This document shows, piece after piece, positions 33,953 to 44,027 of a stretch of DNA of 64,000 nucleotides. Both the position numbers and the translations under genes were made by a program. Position 1 is the first letter of the stretch. Every line of letters starts with the position of its first letter. The notes under the pieces were generated by a model. It was not told where the DNA came from and made no database searches. It saw only the letters and a list, made by a program, of their open reading frames with translations. Source of the DNA: Gammaproteobacteria bacterium UBA5109 (lineage in GTDB: Bacteria > Pseudomonadota > Gammaproteobacteria > Pseudomonadales > Pseudohongiellaceae); the NCBI GenBank assembly GCA_002414385.1, contig DHZH01000005.1, positions 124,001-188,000 on the forward strand. The letters run 5' to 3'.

Positions 33953-36676
33953 ATGGTATCCATCACAATAGACGGCAAAAATTTCGAAGTCGATGAAGAC
34001 AACAACCTCCTGCAGGAGTGTTTGTCTCACGCCATGGACCTGCCGTATTTCTGCTGGCATCCGAGTATGGGTTCAGTCGGCTCCTGCCGCCAGTGTGCCG
34101 TAATTGAGTACGCTGACGATAATGATGAAAAAGGCCGTCTGGTCATGGCCTGCATGACCTCTCCACGCGAAGGTGGTCGCTATTCCCTCAAGGGAGCCAG
34201 GAAATTCCGTGCCCAGGCCATTGAAAGCATTATGATCAACCACCCGCATGACTGTCCGGTCTGTGAAGAGGGGGGTGAATGCCATCTGCAGGATATGACG
34301 GTCATGTCCGGCCACGCCTATCGTCGTTATGACGGCAAGAAAAAGACGCATAACAACCAGTATCTCGGTCCCTTTATCAATCACGAGATGAACCGCTGTA
34401 TTACCTGTTATCGCTGCGTACGTTATTACAAGGATTATGCCGGCGGGACGGATTTCAGTGTCCAGGCTTCGCATGACAATACCTATTTCGGTCGCTGGCA
34501 GGAAGGGGCTTACGAAAGTGAATTCTCCGGCAACCTGGTGGAAGTCTGTCCGACCGGGGTATTTACCGACAAACCCTTTGCCAAAAACTACGTACGTAAA
34601 TGGGACCTGCAGACATCACCGTCCGTGTGTACCGGTTGTGGCGTAGGATGTAATACCAACCCCGGGGAACGTTACGGCACACTGCGCCGCATCGTTAACC
34701 GTTTCAATGATGAAGTGAACGGTTATTTCCTTTGTGACAAAGGCCGTTTTGGCGCAGGGTATGTCAACAGCGAGCAGCGAATTCCGGTCAGCATGACCCG
34801 TGATTCGCACGAGGCTGATCCTGTACAGATTGAGCCCGATGCCGCCAAACAGGCACTCAAGGATGCAGCCAAAGGCGCCATTGGCATCGCTTCACCGCGG
34901 GCTTCCATGGAGGCCAACTTTGCCTTGCGTGAACTGGTCGGTGAAGACAGTTTCTATGCCGGCATTTCTGCCAAAGAACTCGGCATGCTCAACAGCATTA
35001 TCGATATTTATCAGAATCGTCCTGTCAATATTGCCAATATCAAGGATATTGAAAATTCCGATGCAGTGCTGATACTGGGTGAAGATATCACCAATACAGC
35101 GGCCAGAATGGCACTGGCTGTGCGCCAGTCAGTGAAAAATCTTGGTCGCCAGATGGGTGCGGATCTGAACTTCCCGAACTGGCATGATGCGGCTATCCGT
35201 ACCCTGGCCATGGACCGCAAGAGTCCACTGTATATACTTAGCCCGCACGCAACCCGCCTGGATGATGTAGCCAAATCAGTACATATAAGCTCCGCCGCAC
35301 AAAGCGCCCGTATCGGCCTGGCGATTGCCCATGCCATAGATAACTCAGCCCCTGCAGTCAAAGGATTGAGCAAAGAAGAACAAAGCCTGGTCGATGAAAT
35401 TGCCGGAACTTTAAAAGGCGCCAAACAGGCCCTGATTATCAGTGGCACCAGCAGCATGGAACCGGCTTTGCTGGAAGCGGCTGCCAATGTGGCGACTGCC
35501 CTGAACGATGGTGACAGCAAAGCCAATCTGGCGCTGGCCGTCCCGGAAAGCAACAGCCTGGGCCTGGCACTGATGATGCAGGGCAATGAGAAAGCACTGG
35601 AACAGGCCATGAGCAGCGGCAGCAAAAAAGCCATCGTGCTGGAAAATGATTTATACCGTCGTGCAGCCTCTGCAGACGTCGATACTTTTATAGACGGACT
35701 GGAGCAACTGGCAGTACTCGATAGCCTGAAAAACCGTACGGGCGAGCAGGCCAACCTGGTCCTGGCTGCGGCAACTTTTGCTGAATCTTCCGGTACTTTT
35801 GTCAACTATGAAGGCCGCGCTCAGCATTACTATTCCACCTTCAAAGCGGTTGATTCGATTCGTTCCAGTGTCAGCTGGTTATCCGACAAATCACTGAATG
35901 AGCTTAATGCCGAATGTGCTGCAGCGCTTCCTCACTGTGCAGAACTGACCCACCTGACGCCCGGTGAAGGCTATAATTTTGCCGGCCTGAAAGCGCCGCG
36001 TCAGCCACACCGCTACAGTGGTCGTACAGCCATGCGAGCCAATATCAATGTGCATGAGCCGAAGCAGGAACAGGATGAAAACGGCGTTATGGTCTATTCC
36101 ATGGAAGGGGTCCCGGCAATCAAGGATGCTTCCGTATTTAATTCGCCCTGGGCACCAGGCTGGAACTCCAACCAGAGTGTGTTCAAATTCCAGGAATTTG
36201 CCGGTGGCCCGCTAAAGCAGGGTAATCAGGGCAAACGCTTGCTGGAAAATAACGTCAAGGACAAACCCTGGTACGAGCCGGAAATCGCCGGTGATTCTGA
36301 CAATGGCTTTAAGGTATTCCCGATTTACCACCTGTTTGGCTCCGAAGAGCTCAGTGCTTTCACGCCAGCTATCCAGGAAAAAGCCACCTCTGCCTATATA
36401 GCCCTGAACCCGGCCGATGCTGAAAAACTCGGTTTGCACAGCACAGATGGCGTGCAGGTTGAGCACAATGGCGCTGTTCCCTTTATCCTGCGTAATTCGA
36501 TAGCTGCAGGAACAGTCGGGGTAGCCGTTGGCCTCAGCGGATTGAACTTCCGCAATATTCCGGGATCAATTGCACTGGATAAGGCTGAAGACTGGCAGAG
36601 CCCCGATAACTGGAAGGCCGCCAATATTATTGTCAGCGATCGCAGTGCTGAGTCAGGCAAGGGGAGTGCAAGCTGA
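33953..36676 (+). CDS. nuoG: NADH-quinone oxidoreductase subunit G
   Basis: 75-kDa iron-sulfur subunit (907 aa). The N-terminal ferredoxin domain (about 1-80) binds [2Fe-2S] N1b through Cys residues in PYFCWHP, GSCRQC and MACM. Next come the HDCPVCEEGGECHLQD and CITCYRCVRYY cluster sites and the NuoG-specific motif with CTGCGVGCN for cluster N7, found in E. coli-type enzymes. The rest is a molybdopterin-oxidoreductase-like fold without cofactor. It overlaps nuoH by one base. Confidence 0.95.
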   Translation: MVSITIDGKNFEVDEDNNLLQECLSHAMDLPYFCWHPSMGSVGSCRQCAVIEYADDNDEKGRLVMACMTSPREGGRYSLKGARKFRAQAIESIMINHPHDCPVCEEGGECHLQDMTVMSGHAYRRYDGKKKTHNNQYLGPFINHEMNRCITCYRCVRYYKDYAGGTDFSVQASHDNTYFGRWQEGAYESEFSGNLVEVCPTGVFTDKPFAKNYVRKWDLQTSPSVCTGCGVGCNTNPGERYGTLRRIVNRFNDEVNGYFLCDKGRFGAGYVNSEQRIPVSMTRDSHEADPVQIEPDAAKQALKDAAKGAIGIASPRASMEANFALRELVGEDSFYAGISAKELGMLNSIIDIYQNRPVNIANIKDIENSDAVLILGEDITNTAARMALAVRQSVKNLGRQMGADLNFPNWHDAAIRTLAMDRKSPLYILSPHATRLDDVAKSVHISSAAQSARIGLAIAHAIDNSAPAVKGLSKEEQSLVDEIAGTLKGAKQALIISGTSSMEPALLEAAANVATALNDGDSKANLALAVPESNSLGLALMMQGNEKALEQAMSSGSKKAIVLENDLYRRAASADVDTFIDGLEQLAVLDSLKNRTGEQANLVLAAATFAESSGTFVNYEGRAQHYYSTFKAVDSIRSSVSWLSDKSLNELNAECAAALPHCAELTHLTPGEGYNFAGLKAPRQPHRYSGRTAMRANINVHEPKQEQDENGVMVYSMEGVPAIKDASVFNSPWAPGWNSNQSVFKFQEFAGGPLKQGNQGKRLLENNVKDKPWYEPEIAGDSDNGFKVFPIYHLFGSEELSAFTPAIQEKATSAYIALNPADAEKLGLHSTDGVQVEHNGAVPFILRNSIAAGTVGVAVGLSGLNFRNIPGSIALDKAEDWQSPDNWKAANIIVSDRSAESGKGSAS

Positions 36677-37659
36677 TGTTCAGTTTTGAAGTCGGTTCTC
36701 TACTAAATATCGCTGTCGTTCTCGGTGCGGGCCTGGCTGTTTCCGTGATGATGATCTGGGTGGAAAGACGCTTCCTGGGTTTCTGGTCAGACCGGCTGGG
36801 ACCGAACCGGGTAGGCCCTTTCGGTATTTTCCAGGTGATTGCCGATGCCATCAAGATGCTGTTCAAGGAAGACTGGATTCCGCCGTTCTCCGATAAATTC
36901 ACTTTCGTCCTGGCACCGATGATTTTACCCATCGTGATGTTGATGGCGCTGGCTGTCATTCCTTTTGCTCCGGGCGTCGGCGTAATGGACCTCAATATTG
37001 GCTTGCTGTGGATTTTTGCCATGGCTGGTCTGGCTTCCTATTCGACCATGCTGGGCGGCCTTGCCTCGAACAACAAATTTTCATTGCTGGGTTCCCTGCG
37101 TGGAACCGGACAGATGATTTCCTATGAAGTCTTTATGGGCATTTCCATTCTTGGCGTCGTGATACTGGCAGACAGTTTCACCCTGCGTGACATTGTTGAG
37201 TCCCAGCGCGACGGCTGGTATGTGGTGCCGCAGTTTTTTGGTTTTATCGTGTTTACTGTCGCGGGCCTGGCCGAATCGCATCGCTGGCCTTTTGACCTGC
37301 CGGAAAGTGAAGCGGAAATCATTTCCGGTTACAACACCGAATACTCCGGCATGAAATTCGGACTATTCATGATTGGTGAATATATTGCGATGGTGGTCAT
37401 GGCGCTGTTGATGCCGGTACTGTTTTTTGGCGGCTGGCATGCACCCTTTGGCCTGGAGTTCGGCACACCGCTGATATCCGGATTATTCTGGATGAGTGTA
37501 AAAGCGGGCTTTTTCCTGCTGTTCTTTATACTGGTGAGAGCCGCCCTTGTCAGGCCTCGATATGACCAGCTGATGAGTTATGGCTGGCTGGTCATGTTAC
37601 CGCTGTCTTTAATCAATTTGCTGGTGACTGGTGCCATCGTGTTGTACCAGGCCGGCTAG
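36676..37659 (+). CDS. nuoH: NADH-quinone oxidoreductase subunit H
   Basis: Membrane subunit (327 aa, about eight helices) that forms the quinone entry tunnel with NuoB and NuoD. Conserved loops are WVERRFLGFWSDRLGPNRVGP and the acidic AESHRWPFDLPESEAEIISGYNTEYSG region (parts EAEIISGYNTEYSG), where quinone binding couples to proton pumping. The start ATG overlaps the nuoG stop TGA. Confidence 0.96.
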   Translation: MFSFEVGSLLNIAVVLGAGLAVSVMMIWVERRFLGFWSDRLGPNRVGPFGIFQVIADAIKMLFKEDWIPPFSDKFTFVLAPMILPIVMLMALAVIPFAPGVGVMDLNIGLLWIFAMAGLASYSTMLGGLASNNKFSLLGSLRGTGQMISYEVFMGISILGVVILADSFTLRDIVESQRDGWYVVPQFFGFIVFTVAGLAESHRWPFDLPESEAEIISGYNTEYSGMKFGLFMIGEYIAMVVMALLMPVLFFGGWHAPFGLEFGTPLISGLFWMSVKAGFFLLFFILVRAALVRPRYDQLMSYGWLVMLPLSLINLLVTGAIVLYQAG

Positions 37660-37704
37660 AAAATGCGAATAAAACTGGACGAATAGAACTAGAGAGAGAG
37701 CGAC

Positions 37705-38253
37705 ATGTTTAAGGCAATAGGCAAGCAGATTAAGATAATCTGGTCACAGATCGTTACCCTGTGGCTGGTATTTCTGCACCTGTTCAAAAAAGCCGACACC
37801 GTTGAATACCCGGATGTTCAGCCTTACATGTTTCCACGCTGGCGTGGTCGTATTGTTCTGACCCGCGACCCTGACGGCGAAGAACGCTGCGTAGCCTGTA
37901 ATCTGTGTGCAGTTGCCTGCCCGGTTGACTGTATCGCCTTGCAGAAAACCGAAGATGAAAACGGTCGCTGGTATCCGGAATTCTTCCGTATAAATTTTTC
38001 CCGCTGCATTATGTGTGGCTTTTGTGAAGAAGCATGCCCGACCCACGCCATTCAGTTAACCCCTGATTTTGAAATGGCCGAATATGTGCGTCAGGACATG
38101 GTCTGGGAAAAAGAACATATGCTGATTAACGGCACCGGCAAATATCACGACTACAACTTCTACCGGGTCGCCGGTAAAGCCATTGGTGGCAAAGGCAAAG
38201 GTGAAGCCCGTAACGAACTGCCGCCTGTCGACCGAAGGAGCCTGTTGCCATGA
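37705..38253 (+). CDS. nuoI: NADH-quinone oxidoreductase subunit I
   Basis: 23-kDa ferredoxin-like subunit with two [4Fe-4S] clusters (N6a, N6b). Two CxxCxxCxxxCP motifs are visible: CVACNLCAVACP and CIMCGFCEEACP. At 182 aa it is normal; the N-terminal amphipathic helix (IKIIWSQIVTLWLVFLHLF) lies on the membrane. AGAGAGAG just upstream is the ribosome site. It overlaps nuoJ by 4 bases. Confidence 0.96.
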   Translation: MFKAIGKQIKIIWSQIVTLWLVFLHLFKKADTVEYPDVQPYMFPRWRGRIVLTRDPDGEERCVACNLCAVACPVDCIALQKTEDENGRWYPEFFRINFSRCIMCGFCEEACPTHAIQLTPDFEMAEYVRQDMVWEKEHMLINGTGKYHDYNFYRVAGKAIGGKGKGEARNELPPVDRRSLLP

Positions 38254-38732
38254 GCATCCTGTTTTATGGTTCAGCACTGATCGCCGTTTTATCGACCCTG
38301 ATGGTCATAACCCGGGTCAACATCGTCCATGCACTGCTGTACCTGATCGTTTCCATGTTCTCGATTGCCGTGATTTTCTATACCCTTGGTGCGCCCTTTG
38401 CCGCAGCCCTGGAAGTGATCGTCTACGCCGGCGCCATTATGGTGATGTTTCTGTTCGTGATTATGATGCTTAACCTGGGGCAACCGACTATCGATCAGGA
38501 ACGCTCCTGGTTGTCGCCAAATATGTGGATCGGCCCCGGCATCCTGGCCGCCATTCTGCTGGCAGAAATGCTTTATGCGCTAAATATTACTGATGCCGAG
38601 ATGGCGCATACCATGGTTGAAGCCAAAGAAGTTGGCATTGCCATGTTTGGTCCCTACGTACTGGCGGTTGAACTGGCATCGATGTTGTTACTGGCCGGAC
38701 TGGTGGGTGCTTTCCACCTGGCAAGGAAATAA
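38250..38732 (+). CDS. nuoJ: NADH-quinone oxidoreductase subunit J
   Basis: Five-helix membrane subunit (160 aa). The third helix contains the conserved EVIVYAGAIMVMFLFVIMML, whose pi-bulge segment changes during catalysis. The start lies in the nuoI stop region (ATGA overlap), and nuoK follows after 2 bases. Confidence 0.94.
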   Translation: MSILFYGSALIAVLSTLMVITRVNIVHALLYLIVSMFSIAVIFYTLGAPFAAALEVIVYAGAIMVMFLFVIMMLNLGQPTIDQERSWLSPNMWIGPGILAAILLAEMLYALNITDAEMAHTMVEAKEVGIAMFGPYVLAVELASMLLLAGLVGAFHLARK

Positions 38733-38734
38733 TC

Positions 38735-39055
38735 ATGTCTATCACCATGCAGACAATCCCCATGGAGCACGGCCTGATTCTGGCCAGCATCCTGTTTTTA
38801 CTCGGCCTGGTCGGTGTCCTGACCCGCCGTAATATCGTCTTTGTCCTGATGTCACTGGAAATCATGCTCAATGCTGCCGGCCTGGCTTTTATTGTCGGCG
38901 CCTCACGCTGGGGCGAAGCTGACGGTCAGGTCATGTTTATCATTATTCTGAGTCTGGCGGCTGCCGAAGTTGCCATCGGTCTGGGGCTGGTCTTGCAGTT
39001 GTTCCATAAACACAAGACCCTCGACCTCGACACCCTGAACAAGATGAAAGGCTAG
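38735..39055 (+). CDS. nuoK: NADH-quinone oxidoreductase subunit K
   Basis: Three-helix membrane subunit (106 aa) of the proton-translocating chain, homologous to MrpC. Conserved glutamates lie in SLEIMLNAAGL and AAAEVAIGLGL. The ATG at 38735 gives four residues more than the common length; the ATG at 38747 is an alternative. Six bases separate it from nuoL. Confidence 0.95.
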   Translation: MSITMQTIPMEHGLILASILFLLGLVGVLTRRNIVFVLMSLEIMLNAAGLAFIVGASRWGEADGQVMFIIILSLAAAEVAIGLGLVLQLFHKHKTLDLDTLNKMKG

Positions 39056-39061
39056 CAACGC

Positions 39062-40906
39062 ATGATTGAATTACTCTGGTTAGTCCCGACCATCCCTGTC
39101 ATCGGGTTTTTAATTTTAACCCTGACCCAGGGCAAACTGTCTGAAGTGCCCGCCGGTATCATCGGCGCCGGTTCCATCGGCCTGTCATTCCTCGTCGCCT
39201 TGCTGGTTGGGCTGGATTTCATGGCCATGAGTGAAGCAGGGGCTTCGTCATTTTCCCAGAACCTGTGGACCTGGATGGCAGTCGGTTCATTTGAAGCAGG
39301 GTTCACCCTTTACCTGGATGGCGTTTCCCTGGTAATGATGTTCATCATTACCGGTATCGGTTTTCTGATTCATGTATATGCCACCGGCTATATGCATGAT
39401 GACCCGAGTTTCTCGCGTTTTTTCTCTTACATGAACCTGTTTGTCGCGGCCATGCTGATCCTGGTACTGGGCGACAACCTGTTGCTTTTGTTTATGGGCT
39501 GGGAGGGCGTTGGTCTGTGTTCCTACCTGCTTATCGGCTTCTGGTTCAAGGATCCCTACAACGGTTACTGTGCCCGCAAGGCATTTGTCGTGACCCGCGT
39601 CGGTGATGCATCCATGGCGCTCGGCCTGTTCCTGCTGTTTGCCAACCTCGGCACCCTGAATATTCAGGAATTGATGGTGCTGGCTGAACAGGAATGGGAA
39701 GTAGGGGCCGGTATTGCGACTGCCGTCACTCTCTTGCTGCTCGGTGGTGCCGTCGGTAAATCTGCGCAGTTGCCGCTGCAGACCTGGTTACCGGATGCCA
39801 TGGCAGGGCCAACACCAATCTCGGCATTGATCCACGCCGCAACCATGGTGACTGCCGGTGTCTATCTGATTGCCCGTACCCATGTGCTGTATGAACTGGC
39901 TCCGGATGTGCTGTTTCTGGTTGGAGTAGTGGGGGCTATCACCTTGCTGATGGCAGGCTTTACCGCGTTGACGCAAAACGACATAAAAAAGGTACTGGCT
40001 TTTTCCACGGTTTCCCAGATTGGCTACATGTTTCTGGCCCTGGGCGTGGGCGCTTACAGTTCGGCAATTTTCCACCTGATGACTCATGCTTTCTTCAAGG
40101 CTCTTTTATTCCTGACAGCCGGTTCCATCATTCTGGCCATGCATCATGAACAGGACATCTTCAAGATGGGAGGGCTGCGCAAGGATTTACCCTGGTCTCA
40201 TGCCCTGTTCCTGATTGGCACGCTGGGCCTGGTGGCTTTCCCCGGCTTCTCCGGTTTCTGGAGTAAGGAAGAAATTCTTGCCAGTGCGCTAGAACATCAC
40301 GAGGGTGGTTATATTCTGTTCCTCGCCGGACTGGCAGGTGCCGTCATGACTTATCTGTATAGTTTCCGTTTGTATTTCCTGGTCTTCTACGGCAAGAAAA
40401 CTCACGACGGCCATGAAGTCATGGGACTGCACTTGCAGGGCCCGCTGGTGATTCTCGCGATTTTGTCTGTGCTTGGTGGTTTTATCCATATTCCGGTTGA
40501 GGCTGTGTTTGGCCTTGCCGAAGAACATCATCCCTCAGTCATGGCACAGGCCGTAATGATCCTCCTGCCGATGCTCGGCGCTGTTGCTGCCTGGTGGGTC
40601 TGGATCAAGGGTGGTCTGGATACCGAAAAACTTGCCGGTTCCGGTATCGGAGCCAAACTGCATCGCTTCTGGTTTACCCAATGGGGCATGGACTGGTTGT
40701 ATGACCGCCTGTTTGTATTCCCCTATACCGGTCTGGCGAAACTGAACCGCAAGGATTTTATCGACAGTATCTACAATGGTACTGCCAGTCTGACCCGCTA
40801 CTGCCACAGCCTGGTTATTGAATCCCAGACCGGACAGTTACGCTGGTATGCCATCACCATGGCCTGTGGCGTACTCCTGATAGTTACCATAGGAGTCATC
40901 GTATGA
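39062..40906 (+). CDS. nuoL: NADH-quinone oxidoreductase subunit L
   Basis: Largest antiporter-like pump subunit (614 aa, about 16 helices) with the C-terminal lateral helix that runs along the membrane arm. Key segments are MGWEGVGLCSYLLIGFW, the HAATMVTAGVYLIAR helix and LTQNDIKKVLAFSTVSQIGY, which hold the pumping Glu and Lys residues. It overlaps nuoM by 4 bases. Confidence 0.96.
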   Translation: MIELLWLVPTIPVIGFLILTLTQGKLSEVPAGIIGAGSIGLSFLVALLVGLDFMAMSEAGASSFSQNLWTWMAVGSFEAGFTLYLDGVSLVMMFIITGIGFLIHVYATGYMHDDPSFSRFFSYMNLFVAAMLILVLGDNLLLLFMGWEGVGLCSYLLIGFWFKDPYNGYCARKAFVVTRVGDASMALGLFLLFANLGTLNIQELMVLAEQEWEVGAGIATAVTLLLLGGAVGKSAQLPLQTWLPDAMAGPTPISALIHAATMVTAGVYLIARTHVLYELAPDVLFLVGVVGAITLLMAGFTALTQNDIKKVLAFSTVSQIGYMFLALGVGAYSSAIFHLMTHAFFKALLFLTAGSIILAMHHEQDIFKMGGLRKDLPWSHALFLIGTLGLVAFPGFSGFWSKEEILASALEHHEGGYILFLAGLAGAVMTYLYSFRLYFLVFYGKKTHDGHEVMGLHLQGPLVILAILSVLGGFIHIPVEAVFGLAEEHHPSVMAQAVMILLPMLGAVAAWWVWIKGGLDTEKLAGSGIGAKLHRFWFTQWGMDWLYDRLFVFPYTGLAKLNRKDFIDSIYNGTASLTRYCHSLVIESQTGQLRWYAITMACGVLLIVTIGVIV

Positions 40907-42390
40907 TTTTGGTGTGGTTAATGTTAATTCTTTTCGTCGGCGGCATCGGTGCCTGGCTGACGGAATCACGCAGCCCTGAATTGCCACGGGTAATCGCATT
41001 GTTTGCCATTGGCCTGGATCTGGCTCTGGTTATATTAATGCTGGTGGCACCTGGCGCTATCGGGTTGACGCCGGTAGATAACGGGCAGGGGACCTGGCTG
41101 GTTCTGTTTGAAGCAGAATGGATTCCCCGGTTTGGCATAAGTTTTATTTTTGGCGCTGACGGCCTGTCCATGCTGCTGATTTTCCTGACCGTCTTCCTCG
41201 GCATGATTTCCTTGGGTGCGGCCTGGCACGAAATAAAGGAACGTTCCGGCTTTTTCTATTTCAACCTGCTGTGGACACTGGCCGGTGTGATTGGTGTTTT
41301 CACCTCGCTGGATTTATTCCTGTTCTTCTTCTTCTGGGAAGTGATGCTGATTCCGATGTATTTCATCATCGCCATCTGGGGACATGAGAACAAGGAATAC
41401 GCTGCCATGAAGTTCTTTATCTTCACCCAGGTCACTGGACTGTTGATGCTGCTGGCGATTCTGGTGCTGGTTTTCCTCAACTATCAGTCGTCGGAAGTCA
41501 TTACCTTCAACTATTTTGAACTACTTGGTGCAGACCTTCCGGAAGAAGTCGTCATGTGGGTAATGCTGGGCTTTTTTATCGCTTTTGCCACCAAGCTGCC
41601 AGCCGTGCCGTTCCATAACTGGCTGCCTGATGCGCATTCACAGGCACCTACTGCCGGTTCCGTGATACTGGCCGGGATTCTGCTGAAAACCGGTGCCTAT
41701 GGTCTGATCCGTTTCACCGTGCCTTTGTTTCCGGAAGCCTCGCTGACTTTTGCGCCAATAGCCATGACTCTCGGCGTTGTCAGTATTCTCTACACGGCTA
41801 AAGTGGCTTATGCCCAGAACGACCTGAAACGCCTGATTGCCTATACCTCAGTCTCACACATGGGCTTCGTGCTGCTGGGTGTCTATGCCTGGAATGCCCA
41901 GGCAGTGCAGGGGGCGGTAATGACCATGCTTGCTCATGGCTTCAGCGCAGCAGCATTGTTTATGCTGGCCGGTGGCCTGCAACACCGGATTCATACTCGT
42001 GATCTGGACAAGATGGGTGGCTTCTGGGGTGTAGCCCCGAAAATGTCATTCATGGCACTGTTCTTTACCGTGGCAGCCGTTGGTATGCCCGGACTCGGCA
42101 ACTTCGTCGGCGAATTCCTGGTGCTGCTGGGCAGTTTCCAGGTCAGCATTACCGCCACGGCATTTGCTGCACTGGGCCTGGTCGTTGCCGCGATTTACTC
42201 ACTCATCGTGATTCAGAAAGCATTCCACGGTGAAAACACGAACAATTATGAATTTGCCGATCTGACTTTTATTGAAATGGCCTGTTTTGCGCTGATGATG
42301 ATCGGTCTGTTATGGATGGGACTGTATCCGCAAAGCATGCTGGATCTGGCAGAACCGACACTGCGCAGTTTGAACGTTGTGTTCCCCTGA
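40903..42390 (+). CDS. nuoM: NADH-quinone oxidoreductase subunit M
   Basis: Second antiporter-like pump subunit (495 aa, 14 helices). Conserved elements are FFFWEVMLIPMYFII (with the essential Glu), FHNWLPDAHSQAPTAGSVILA and YAQNDLKRLIAYTSVSHMG. The start is in the nuoL stop (ATGA). nuoN follows after 24 bases. Confidence 0.96.
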   Translation: MILVWLMLILFVGGIGAWLTESRSPELPRVIALFAIGLDLALVILMLVAPGAIGLTPVDNGQGTWLVLFEAEWIPRFGISFIFGADGLSMLLIFLTVFLGMISLGAAWHEIKERSGFFYFNLLWTLAGVIGVFTSLDLFLFFFFWEVMLIPMYFIIAIWGHENKEYAAMKFFIFTQVTGLLMLLAILVLVFLNYQSSEVITFNYFELLGADLPEEVVMWVMLGFFIAFATKLPAVPFHNWLPDAHSQAPTAGSVILAGILLKTGAYGLIRFTVPLFPEASLTFAPIAMTLGVVSILYTAKVAYAQNDLKRLIAYTSVSHMGFVLLGVYAWNAQAVQGAVMTMLAHGFSAAALFMLAGGLQHRIHTRDLDKMGGFWGVAPKMSFMALFFTVAAVGMPGLGNFVGEFLVLLGSFQVSITATAFAALGLVVAAIYSLIVIQKAFHGENTNNYEFADLTFIEMACFALMMIGLLWMGLYPQSMLDLAEPTLRSLNVVFP

Positions 42391-42414
42391 ACAAACTAGG
42401 ATCAGACAAGTTAC

Positions 42415-43881
42415 ATGAGCACTGACATTCTTATAGATTTACTACAAATAATCATGCTGACGCTGACTACTGTCATCGTCATGCTGGTAGCCGGATTCAA
42501 GCGGGAACATGGGCTGGTGAATGCTCTGACAACCAGCGGGCTGGCAGCTTCCCTGCTGATCTTTGCTTTTGTCGACCCGATCCTGCCGTTGCAGGCAACC
42601 GAGCTGATCTATTTCGATGAATACAGCCTGTTTTTCTCCGGCCTGATTATTTTTGGTGCGCTGGCAGTCAGTATTCTGGCCTACCCTTATTTTGAAAAGC
42701 ATCACAATAACAATGAAGAGTTCTATATTCTGCTGCTGACAGCCACGCTTGGTGCAGTCGTGCTGGCTTGCAGCTCGCACTTCATCAGCCTGTTTATCGG
42801 TATGGAGATGCTCGGTGTCAGCCTTTACGCCATGATTGCCTATCCGGTGCATGGCGAAAAAGCAGCCAAATTCCCACTCGAAGCCGGCATCAAATACCTG
42901 ATTATGTCCGGCCTGGCTTCCGGCTTGATCCTGTTTGGCATGGCGCTGGTTTATGCCCTGACCGGCGCCATGTTCTTCAATGACCTGTCACCGGCCATTA
43001 ATGCAGAAGGGCTGGTTGGCAACCCTCTGTTACTGACCGGCTTCCTGTTGATTCTGGGTGGCATCTCTTTCAAATTGTCGCTGGTGCCTTTTCATATCTG
43101 GACTCCTGACGTGTATGAAGGTGCGCCGGTTCCCGTGACAGCCTATCTGGCGACTGTGTCCAAAGCCGCCATGCTGGCTGTAACCATGCGTCTCTTATTG
43201 CTGTCCGATGCATTCCAGTTCCAGGCCCTGTTGATTGTCCTGACCGTCATGGCTGCTGCCTCCATGCTCCTGGGTAACCTGCTGGCTCTGTTACAGAACA
43301 ATGTGAAACGCCTGTTGGCATATTCATCCATTGCCCACCTGGGTTACCTGCTGGTAGTAATCATTGCAGCTGCCAGTATTCCAGGTCTGTTAAGCGTGGA
43401 AAGCATGAGTTTTTATATAGCCGCTTACTTCATCATGTCACTGGCCGGATTTGCGGTTATCTCTGCATTGTCCAATGCCGGGCATGAACTGGATAACATT
43501 GCAGATTACCAAGGCCTGTTCTGGCGTAATCCCTGGCTTTCCGGGGTCATGATTACTGTATTGTTTTCACTGGCAGGGATACCGCTGACAGCAGGCTTTA
43601 TCGGTAAGTTCTATATTTTCACCAGTGGGGTAGAGGGTTCACTCTGGTTCCTGCTGACCATGCTGATTATCGGCAGTGCGATAGGCCTGTATTACTATCT
43701 GCGCCTGATCTATCTCATGCTGCAGAAAGCTGAAATGGCTCCCAAAAAAGACCCTGCTCTGGCTGCCATTCCCTTCGGTACGCATGCTGTACTGGCAAGC
43801 ATGACAGCACTGGTTATTTACCTGGGCGTCTACCCGATGCCCATGATAGAAATCCTCCAGTCCCTCGCGGCTGCATTTTAG
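42415..43881 (+). CDS. nuoN: NADH-quinone oxidoreductase subunit N
   Basis: Third antiporter-like pump subunit (488 aa) and last gene of the nuoA-N operon. It has IGMEMLGVSLYAMIAY with the conserved Glu, VPFHIWTPDVYEGAPVPVTAYL and LLQNNVKRLLAYSSIAHLGYLL with pumping Lys. No strong terminator is visible in the 107 bases before the AT-rich palindromes. Confidence 0.96.
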   Translation: MSTDILIDLLQIIMLTLTTVIVMLVAGFKREHGLVNALTTSGLAASLLIFAFVDPILPLQATELIYFDEYSLFFSGLIIFGALAVSILAYPYFEKHHNNNEEFYILLLTATLGAVVLACSSHFISLFIGMEMLGVSLYAMIAYPVHGEKAAKFPLEAGIKYLIMSGLASGLILFGMALVYALTGAMFFNDLSPAINAEGLVGNPLLLTGFLLILGGISFKLSLVPFHIWTPDVYEGAPVPVTAYLATVSKAAMLAVTMRLLLLSDAFQFQALLIVLTVMAAASMLLGNLLALLQNNVKRLLAYSSIAHLGYLLVVIIAAASIPGLLSVESMSFYIAAYFIMSLAGFAVISALSNAGHELDNIADYQGLFWRNPWLSGVMITVLFSLAGIPLTAGFIGKFYIFTSGVEGSLWFLLTMLIIGSAIGLYYYLRLIYLMLQKAEMAPKKDPALAAIPFGTHAVLASMTALVIYLGVYPMPMIEILQSLAAAF

Positions 43882-43937
43882 GCCAGGCTGATAATTTTCC
43901 AGCTTTAATTCCCAGATCGCTGCTGGCTGCTTCTTGC

Positions 43938-43984
43938 TATATAAATATTTATATACTACGCTATATAAATATTTATATAGCGTA
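43938..43984. promoter_or_regulatory. Tandem AT-rich palindromic operator
   Basis: Two copies of the perfect 18-bp palindrome TATATAAATATTTATATA, at 43938-43955 and 43962-43979, with centres 24 bases apart. The second copy extends to a 28-bp perfect palindrome (43957-43984, outer bases TACGC/GCGTA). A TATACT at 43952-43957, suited to be a -10 box, lies across the edge between the copies, so a bound dimer would block transcription. They precede the membrane protein-padR pair by about 45-90 bases. The PadR protein is the obvious candidate ligand (inference). Confidence 0.75.
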
Positions 43985-44027
43985 AGGCTTGAAGTCTCAA
44001 GCCCAAGTAGAAGAGAGGGGTAATCCC

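Noticed and set aside
35011..35805. 264-codon minus-strand open frame inside nuoG
   Set aside because: Serine- and alanine-rich shadow of a strongly conserved gene, no domain, no ribosome site.
43938..43984. Tandem palindromes as insertion-sequence ends or a terminator
   Set aside because: No transposase nearby, no target duplication, and no GC-rich stem with T-run; placement before a padR operon fits an operator better.
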